From an uncultured Muribaculaceae bacterium (GTDB lineage: Bacteria; Bacteroidota; Bacteroidia; Bacteroidales; Muribaculaceae), in the NCBI GenBank assembly GCA_910579845.1, contig CAJTWL010000001.1:1-64000 (forward strand): a stretch of 64,000 nucleotides of DNA. Direction: 5' to 3'. Each line of letters starts with the position of its first letter. Position 1 is the first letter of the stretch. The notes beneath the pieces were generated by a model. The model ran no database searches and was not told the origin of the DNA. It worked only from the letters and a program-made list of their open reading frames with translations. A program made the position numbers and the translations under genes. Shown piece after piece: positions 58,788 through 64,000 of this stretch.

Positions 58788-58832
58788 AATGTGACAGAAA
58801 ACATATATTCCGTCACATTATAAACAAATATA
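58788..58832 (-). promoter_or_regulatory. sodB promoter -7 box and leader inverted repeat
   Basis: On the minus strand TATATTTG (58832-58825) fits the -7 box. Just downstream an inverted repeat, AATGTGACAGAA (58788-58799) / TTCCGTCACATT (58808-58819), with an 8-nt spacer and 11 of 12 matches, sits at the start of the leader. It could be an operator or a stem-loop. Confidence 0.5.
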
Positions 58833-58860
58833 GTCTTTAAAAAGATTATATTGAACTTGT

Positions 58861-60051
58861 TTAATCGAAAATTGCATCCCAGTCCTTCCATACCGGTTCA
58901 TAGCCTTGCTTACGTATGGAATCCGCCACCTCTGTCGGTGTCCGGGAGTCACTGATCTCGAACTGTTCAAGAGCATCCGGTGACGTACAATAACCACCCG
59001 GTTCTGTCTTACTGCCGGCACTCATTGAGGTCACCCCCGCTTTCATAATATTATCACGATAGAAAGAAGCCTCCCGGGTAGAGAAAGAAATATCAATATC
59101 GTGATCAAATATACGGAATGCGAATGTCAGTTTTGCAAGTTCCTTGTCATTTACCACAACCTTGGGCTGATACCCGCTCTCAGAAGGACGCATTCTCGGG
59201 AAATTTACAGAGAAGCGTGAACGCCAGTACCTCTTCTGCAGATAGCGCAGATGCCTTGCCATCATCACAGTATCAGCTCTCCAATCTTCCAGACCGAGAA
59301 GTACACCTAAACCTATCTTATGCATTCCAGCTTCACCCATACGGTCGTAACCATTTAACCGCCAAGCATAATGGCTCTTCATGCCTTGCGGATGATAAGT
59401 CTTATAAGCCTCACGATGATATGTTTCCTGAAAACACACAACACCGTTAAGACCGGATTCCGCGAGACGTGCATATTCCCGGGCTTTCAGTGGCTGCACC
59501 TCAATTGTAAGATTATGAAAATATGGGCGGCATACTTTAAGGGTCTTCTCAAGATAATCCACTCCACATATTGACGGATATTCTCCGGATACAATAAGAA
59601 GATTCTCAAACGAACCAAGCTTCTTTATAGCCTTGCATTCATCTTCTATCTGTTCAAAACTCAAAGTCGTTCTCGCAAATTTGTTGTCATGGTTGAAACC
59701 GCAATAAACACACTTGTTGGTACACGCGTTAGACACATACATCGGTATGTACATGGATATAGTGTTACCGAATCTCTCAAGTGTAAAATGACGGCTCAAT
59801 TGTGCCATCTCTTCCAGAAAAGCATCTGCGGCAGGAGAGATGAGAATCGCAAATTCCTCCGAAGTAAGAGGCTTGGTGTTACGGCGTGCTTTTGCAAGAA
59901 CTCTGCGGACATCGGACTCTGTGGCTCTATCTACAAGTTCTACAGTTTTTCCCCAATCATAGCTGTCTATCTCATCTGCAAAACCATAACCGAAAACAGA
60001 TTCCTTTGTCGGATCGGACTTGAATTTCTTATCTTTATAAGATTCACTCAT
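58861..60051 (-). CDS. thiH: 2-iminoacetate synthase ThiH
   Basis: A 396-residue radical-SAM enzyme that splits tyrosine to dehydroglycine for thiazole formation, the anaerobic route. The cluster motif C-x3-C-x2-C is 'VSNACTNKCVYCGFNHD' (about residue 108), and 'SGEYPSICGVDYLEKTL' and 'MSAGSKTEPGGY' are family signatures. It is the last gene of the operon in the window, 12 nt after thiC. In this order thiF would usually come next, but sodB follows instead. Confidence 0.95.
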   Translation of the reverse strand: MSESYKDKKFKSDPTKESVFGYGFADEIDSYDWGKTVELVDRATESDVRRVLAKARRNTKPLTSEEFAILISPAADAFLEEMAQLSRHFTLERFGNTISMYIPMYVSNACTNKCVYCGFNHDNKFARTTLSFEQIEDECKAIKKLGSFENLLIVSGEYPSICGVDYLEKTLKVCRPYFHNLTIEVQPLKAREYARLAESGLNGVVCFQETYHREAYKTYHPQGMKSHYAWRLNGYDRMGEAGMHKIGLGVLLGLEDWRADTVMMARHLRYLQKRYWRSRFSVNFPRMRPSESGYQPKVVVNDKELAKLTFAFRIFDHDIDISFSTREASFYRDNIMKAGVTSMSAGSKTEPGGYCTSPDALEQFEISDSRTPTEVADSIRKQGYEPVWKDWDAIFD

Positions 60052-60063
60052 TTACGACTCCTT

Positions 60064-61779
60064 TCATAACTTATTGCACTCTTCCGCTATATTCTGAGAT
60101 ATTCTCATAGCGCAGAAATTAGGTCCGCACATTGTGCAGAACTTGTCATCAGCATCCGGAGCATTCCTACGGGACTCAAGATAATAACGTTTTGACTTCT
60201 CCGGATCAAGAGAAAGATTAAACTGGTCTTTCCAGCGGAATTCATATCTTGCTTTACTAAGTGCGTCATCACGCACATTCGCACCCGGGAATCCTTTTGC
60301 AAGGTCGGCTGCATGCGCCGCAATCTTATATGTTATGACACCCTCTCTGACATCTTCCAGAGTCGGCAAAGACAAGTGCTCCTTAGGTGTTACATAACAG
60401 ATCATGGCTGTACCTAATGTCGATATTATTGCCGCTCCAATAGCAGATGTTATATGATCATATCCGGGTGCTATATCTGTAGTCAAAGGACCAAGCGTAT
60501 AGAAGGGAGCTTCAAGGCAAACATCTTTCTGCTTGCTCATATTTTCCGGAATCTTATGCATCGGAACGTGTCCGGGACCCTCTACAAGTACTTGCACATC
60601 ATGCTCCCACGCTTTCTTTGTCAATTCACCAAGCACCTCGAGTTCAAGGAACTGTGCCCTGTCATTTGCATCATGCGTAGAACCGGGTCGCATTCCGTCA
60701 CCGAGAGATACAGCGACATCATATTTGTTAAGGATCTCACAGATCTCATCGAAATGGGTATAAAGGAAACTTTCGCTGTCGTGCAGGACACACCATTGTG
60801 TCATTATCGACCCGCCACGCGATACACATCCGGTCAAACGTTGCTCTACAAGTGCCGCATGTTCACGAAGCACACCTGCATGAATTGTGAAATAATCGAC
60901 ACCTTGCTCACATTGCTCTATAAGAGTGTCGCGATAAATCTCCCAGGTCAGTTCCTTCACATCTCCGTTCACCTTCTCCAAAGCCTGGTAAATAGGTACC
61001 GTGCCTACCGGAACGGGACAATTGCGTATAATCCAGTCACGTGTTTCATGAATGTTATCCCCGGTAGAAAGATCCATCAATGTGTCACCGCCCCAATAAC
61101 AGCTCCACATTGCTTTTGCGATCTCCTCCTCGATTCCTGATGACAATGCGGAATTACCGATATTGGTATTGAGTTTCACACTGAAAGCCTTGCCGATAAT
61201 CATAGGTTCAGCTTCAGGATGATTTATGTTGGCAGATATAATGGCTCTACCCGCAGCAATCTCGTCTCTTACAAATTCCGGAGTTATATAAGTTTCAATG
61301 CCTCTTTCACGGTTGTCAAGATTCTCACGGATTGCAACATATTCCATTTCAGGAGTAACAATACCTTTACGGGCATAATGCATTTGAGTGACACGATGAC
61401 CCTCTTTGGCTCTTCGAGGCTTGTGGAATATCGGGAAACGCAATCCGTCAAGATTTCTGTCATCACGACGCTGTTTTCCGTATTCACTTGTAATGTCGTC
61501 CAACTCGACAGTATCACGACGAGCCTCCACCCATTGGGTACGCATTCTCGGCAAGCCTTTGTTTATATCTATTCTGATATCCGGATCGGTATACGGACCG
61601 GATGTATCATATACAGTTATATCCTCGTTAGGATATTCAATACGTTTGCCGTTTTCTATCCGGACAGTCGGATATTGATGAATTTTGCGCATAGCGACCC
61701 TAACGCCGGGCAACTTTCCATCAACATATATCTTCTCTGAATTCGGATATGATGTTAAATCTATATTCTCAATTTTCAT
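60064..61779 (-). CDS. thiC: Phosphomethylpyrimidine synthase ThiC
   Basis: A 571-residue radical-SAM-like enzyme that converts aminoimidazole ribotide to HMP-phosphate. The unusual C-terminal cluster motif C-x2-C-x4-C is 'KFCTMCGPNFCAMRI' (about 546). 'DLSTGDNIHETRDWIIRNCPVPVGTVPIYQALEK' and 'VEGPGHVPMHKI' are hallmarks. The length is normal for the form without extra N-terminal extension. thiG is 29 nt upstream. Confidence 0.97.
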   Translation of the reverse strand: MKIENIDLTSYPNSEKIYVDGKLPGVRVAMRKIHQYPTVRIENGKRIEYPNEDITVYDTSGPYTDPDIRIDINKGLPRMRTQWVEARRDTVELDDITSEYGKQRRDDRNLDGLRFPIFHKPRRAKEGHRVTQMHYARKGIVTPEMEYVAIRENLDNRERGIETYITPEFVRDEIAAGRAIISANINHPEAEPMIIGKAFSVKLNTNIGNSALSSGIEEEIAKAMWSCYWGGDTLMDLSTGDNIHETRDWIIRNCPVPVGTVPIYQALEKVNGDVKELTWEIYRDTLIEQCEQGVDYFTIHAGVLREHAALVEQRLTGCVSRGGSIMTQWCVLHDSESFLYTHFDEICEILNKYDVAVSLGDGMRPGSTHDANDRAQFLELEVLGELTKKAWEHDVQVLVEGPGHVPMHKIPENMSKQKDVCLEAPFYTLGPLTTDIAPGYDHITSAIGAAIISTLGTAMICYVTPKEHLSLPTLEDVREGVITYKIAAHAADLAKGFPGANVRDDALSKARYEFRWKDQFNLSLDPEKSKRYYLESRRNAPDADDKFCTMCGPNFCAMRISQNIAEECNKL

Positions 61780-61808
61780 GAAATCTGTTTATTTGGAATA
61801 TGTTGAAT

Positions 61809-62579
61809 TTATGAAAGAAATTCAGTTAACGGACTTGTAGCCTGTGCATGACTTGAGACAGCTCCAAGACCGGCTTCAAATGCATCGCGTCCGGCCTCTA
61901 CAGCCTTGGCAAAAGCTTTCGCCATCATCACAGGATCTCCTGCGACGGCTATGGCAGTATTGACCAATACCGCATCCGCGCCCATTTCCATAGCTTCGGC
62001 AGCATGTGACGGCGCACCAAGACCGGCGTCCACAACAACCGGTACACGGCTTTGTTCTATTATTATTTCGAGCAGATCGCGGGTGACAAGACCTTTGTTT
62101 GTTCCTATAGGTGCCGCGAGAGGCATCACTGCCGAAGATCCGACTTCCTCCAATAACTTGCAAAGCACAGGATCAGCCTGTATGTATGGCAAAACTACAA
62201 ATCCCTCCTTAGCCAGAACCTCCGTAGCCTTAAGAGTCTCTATCGGATCAGGCATAAGATATTTGGGATCGGGGTGTATTTCAAGTTTTATAAAGGGAGT
62301 GCCGAATATTTCACGACTCATTCGTGCGGCGAGTATCGCTTCGTCAGCATTTCTGACTCCAGACGTATTGGGCAGAAACTGGACATGGTCGCGATTAATA
62401 TGCGTCAGCATCTCATCTGTAGCCTCATTCATCATATTTACACGTTTCATGGCTACTGTAATCATTTCTGAACCGGAAGCTTTAATCGCCTCAAGCATCA
62501 GTTGCGGAGAGGAGAATTTTCCTGTCCCCACAAAAAGGCGCGACTTGAACTCGCGACCTCCTATTATTAGTTCATTCAC
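61809..62579 (-). CDS. thiG: Thiazole synthase ThiG
   Basis: A 256-residue thiazole synthase that condenses DXP, dehydroglycine and ThiS-thiocarboxylate. It starts with GTG at 62579. 'RLFVGTGKF', 'LPNTSGVRNADEA', catalytic Lys in 'FIKLEIHPDPKYL' (Schiff base with DXP) and 'VDAGLGAPSHAAEAMEMGADAVLVNTAIA' are complete. 57 nt separate it from thiE. Confidence 0.96.
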   Translation of the reverse strand: MNELIIGGREFKSRLFVGTGKFSSPQLMLEAIKASGSEMITVAMKRVNMMNEATDEMLTHINRDHVQFLPNTSGVRNADEAILAARMSREIFGTPFIKLEIHPDPKYLMPDPIETLKATEVLAKEGFVVLPYIQADPVLCKLLEEVGSSAVMPLAAPIGTNKGLVTRDLLEIIIEQSRVPVVVDAGLGAPSHAAEAMEMGADAVLVNTAIAVAGDPVMMAKAFAKAVEAGRDAFEAGLGAVSSHAQATSPLTEFLS

Positions 62580-62636
62580 GTTATTATTGTGTTTAATCTT
62601 TAAATTCTAAACGATAAGTGAATCGATCTTTATCAC

Positions 62637-63275
62637 CTACTTATTTCCGTTATGTTCATATGGAGCAAGTAATTTAAGAAATTCCTCTGTCTCCTTTTTA
62701 ATATCATCAGCAAAGGCTATGGCTCCGCTGACGGCGATTCCATTGATGCCTGTTCCCATAAGCGCGTCTACATCCTCTTTGAGAATACCGCCGATTGCGA
62801 CACGTGGAATATTGATCCCACGTTTACGCATATCGTCACAGATCTGTCTTATTCCTTCTATTCCAAGAACCGGAGCAAGATTACTCTTGGTTTCTGTAAA
62901 ACGATAAGGACCTATTCCAATATAATCAATATCAAGTGTATGAACAGCAAGTACATCATCGATTGTGTTGGCAGTACATCCGATGACAGCTGCCGGTCCG
63001 AGTTCGACACGTGCTTTGGAAGGCAACATATCCATTTTCCCAAGATGAACCCCTCCGACATTAAGTTTTTTAGCAAGTTCCACCCTATCATCAAGTATGA
63101 GGAATGACTCGGTCTCAAGACATAAAGGCATTATCTCCTCTACCACTCTGCTTATCTCCTCATCGGATGCATTCTTCATCCTAATCTGGATCCATCTGCA
63201 CCCTCCGGCAATAACACCCTTGACCTGATCTGTCACACTTACAGGTGCCGATGTATTTGTTATATACTGTAACAT
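62637..63275 (-). CDS. thiE: Thiamine-phosphate synthase ThiE
   Basis: A 212-residue TIM-barrel enzyme that joins HMP-pyrophosphate and thiazole phosphate. 'GGCRWIQIRMKNASDEEI' (Gln-Arg-Lys), 'FLILDDRVELAKKLNVGGVHLGKMD', 'IGCTANTID', 'YIGIGPYRFTETKSN' and 'AIGGILKEDVDALMGTGINGIAVSGAI' mark the pyrophosphate and thiazole sites. This copy keeps the expected active-site set, unlike the ThiE-like protein encoded next to it. Confidence 0.94.
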   Translation of the reverse strand: MLQYITNTSAPVSVTDQVKGVIAGGCRWIQIRMKNASDEEISRVVEEIMPLCLETESFLILDDRVELAKKLNVGGVHLGKMDMLPSKARVELGPAAVIGCTANTIDDVLAVHTLDIDYIGIGPYRFTETKSNLAPVLGIEGIRQICDDMRKRGINIPRVAIGGILKEDVDALMGTGINGIAVSGAIAFADDIKKETEEFLKLLAPYEHNGNK

Positions 63276-63287
63276 GATAACTTAATT

Positions 63288-63869
63288 TCAAGTTGTTTTG
63301 AAGCGGTTTAATCTTTCTATAAACATGTCGATATCTTTCCAGACACATCCCAACATAGCGGCTCCGCTGAATCCGACATCCTTGACCTCATGCAAGTTTT
63401 CCGGTGTCACACCACCTAAAGCTATAACATTTTTACCGATAATTTTGCTTTTTATCCCGTCTAAATTAAATTTAGAAACATAACCTTTTTTTGAAATTGA
63501 ATCAAATATAGGAGACAACGTTACGTATTGACATTCGCCATAATATTTATCAACCTCTTCAATACTATGACATGAACGTGACACATGACGCACTGAAGGA
63601 AAATATTTAGGAGAGCGTAAATTCAACTGTATACCTCCAAGGTCATAAAATTTTGTAAGTTCAAAATTATCATGAATTTTTAGTCTTAGCCGTAAATCTG
63701 CCGGAATCACCTCTATCAACCGAACGACATCACACAATTCGGCACCCGGTTTTCTGATATGTACATAGTCGACACCGGATTGCAGAAGCTTCACGATCTT
63801 CACAGCTTCATCATCTATAAACTCAGGTTCGGTAATGACTATTGCAATAAATCTGTCCATATCTCTCAT
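63288..63869 (-). CDS. ThiE-like / TenI-type protein
   Basis: A 193-residue TIM-barrel protein of the ThiE/TenI family, a second copy beside thiE. 'VDYVHIRKPGAELCDVVRLI' replaces the usual Q-x-R-x-K, and the 'GxDGVHLG' loop is 'DLGGIQLNLRS', so it probably lacks TMP-synthase activity. TenI relatives isomerise the thiazole product of ThiG, which fits the operon. Its ATG overlaps the thiS stop codon (ATGA), and thiE starts 12 nt after it. Exact reaction inferred. Confidence 0.82.
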   Translation of the reverse strand: MRDMDRFIAIVITEPEFIDDEAVKIVKLLQSGVDYVHIRKPGAELCDVVRLIEVIPADLRLRLKIHDNFELTKFYDLGGIQLNLRSPKYFPSVRHVSRSCHSIEEVDKYYGECQYVTLSPIFDSISKKGYVSKFNLDGIKSKIIGKNVIALGGVTPENLHEVKDVGFSGAAMLGCVWKDIDMFIERLNRFKTT

Positions 63870-64000
63870 CCGCCAAAGGCAGCTGATATAATTGTAACGA
63901 CATCACCATCCTTTATGAAAGTCATATTCCAATTCATCCTTGTTATCAGATGATTATTGACAGCAACTGCTGTCCCACCAAGCGGTATGTTTCTTTCGGT
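63866..64000 (-). CDS. thiS: Sulfur-carrier protein ThiS, C-terminal part
   Basis: The last 44 codons of a ThiS protein; the N-terminal third lies beyond the right edge. The reading ends 'GDVVTIISAAFGG' with the C-terminal Gly-Gly that is adenylated by ThiF and then thiocarboxylated, giving the sulfur for thiazole. 'VAVNNHLITRMNW' is the typical central strand. The overlap of its stop with the ThiE-like gene implies translational coupling. Any TPP riboswitch for the operon would lie outside the window. Confidence 0.9.
   Translation of the reverse strand, partial: TERNIPLGGTAVAVNNHLITRMNWNMTFIKDGDVVTIISAAFGG

Noticed and set aside
58788..58819. CRP/Fnr-type site at sodB
   Set aside because: TGTGA and TCACA are present but separated by 18 nt instead of 6, so it does not fit a CRP-type operator.
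60454..61140. 228-aa open frame on + opposite thiC
   Set aside because: Antisense to thiC; Cys/His/Thr-rich shadow sequence with no domain.
61906..62610. 234-aa open frame on + opposite thiG
   Set aside because: Antisense to thiG with Ser/Ala/Thr-rich shadow composition and no motif.

Overview
The window looks like a chromosomal segment of an anaerobic gut member of the Bacteroidales. A family such as Muribaculaceae is plausible, but the sequence alone does not prove it. The evidence is the low GC content; several promoters of the Bacteroidetes form TTTG-N19/20-TAnnTTTG; lipoproteins with an acidic stretch right after the lipid-modified Cys; exported proteins whose mature N-terminus would be Gln; and families typical of the group (class II NrdJ, GH77 MalQ with starch-binding domains, Bacteroidales-type BamD and RpoZ, clostripain-like peptidase, anaerobic GlpABC). 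No IS element, integrase, prophage, CRISPR array or rRNA is visible.

Layout. 0-4.2 kb: the 3' part of a tRNA-Asn, then an operon-like run of two unrecognised beta-rich proteins, a metallo-beta-lactamase-fold lipoprotein and a secreted protein with a C-terminal sorting-like tail. 4.3-14 kb: a nucleoside phosphorylase, then a long minus-strand run nrdJ-malQ-Ntn hydrolase-membrane protein-thioesterase-dprA. 14-23 kb: AraC regulator, EamA transporter, Fur-family regulator, DUF1015, tgt, LptF/G permease, folK, metallophosphoesterase, acyltransferase. 23-30 kb: rluD and a PASTA protein, divergent from bamD and rpoZ, then an ATP-grasp/DUF2520/kdsC/maf operon. 30-38 kb: an exported MBL hydrolase, ROK kinase, clpB, trxA, DUF3108, a lone thiF-like gene and an MscS channel.

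38-55 kb is the most interesting stretch. A secreted glycerophosphodiester phosphodiesterase and a DeoR/GlpR-type regulator lie divergent from two tandem exported metallophosphoesterases and a secreted partner. These are followed by glpA-glpB-glpC, a GlpT-type transporter and a HAD-IIA phosphatase. No glycerol kinase or glycerol facilitator is present, so the cluster appears built to release, import and oxidise glycerol 3-phosphate from outside phosphodiesters (glycerophospholipid head groups or poly-glycerolphosphate polymers). Three exported proteins of the window begin, after the signal peptide, with Q-x-x-H-G-like or QxHHGY sequences. Two of them share a further module (HHGY...SG...TLNCW.TP...MPME) that I do not recognise. 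A GH36 alpha-galactosidase follows behind a terminator.

55-58 kb: a YtrA-type ABC operon (ATPase, permease, GntR regulator, 39-aa membrane peptide). Its promoter carries a textbook-like AGTGTA-N12-TACACT operator, preceded by an 80-bp two-hairpin REP-like element with complementary loops. 58-64 kb: iron superoxide dismutase, then the thiamin operon thiS-tenI/thiE2-thiE-thiG-thiC-thiH on the minus strand, cut by the right edge inside thiS. thiF is absent from the visible part of this operon; the only thiF-like gene is at 36.3-37.0 kb.

Two intergenic regions (32.06-32.24 and 41.28-41.47 kb) hold copies of one family of long, imperfect, asymmetric palindromes, each between divergent genes.
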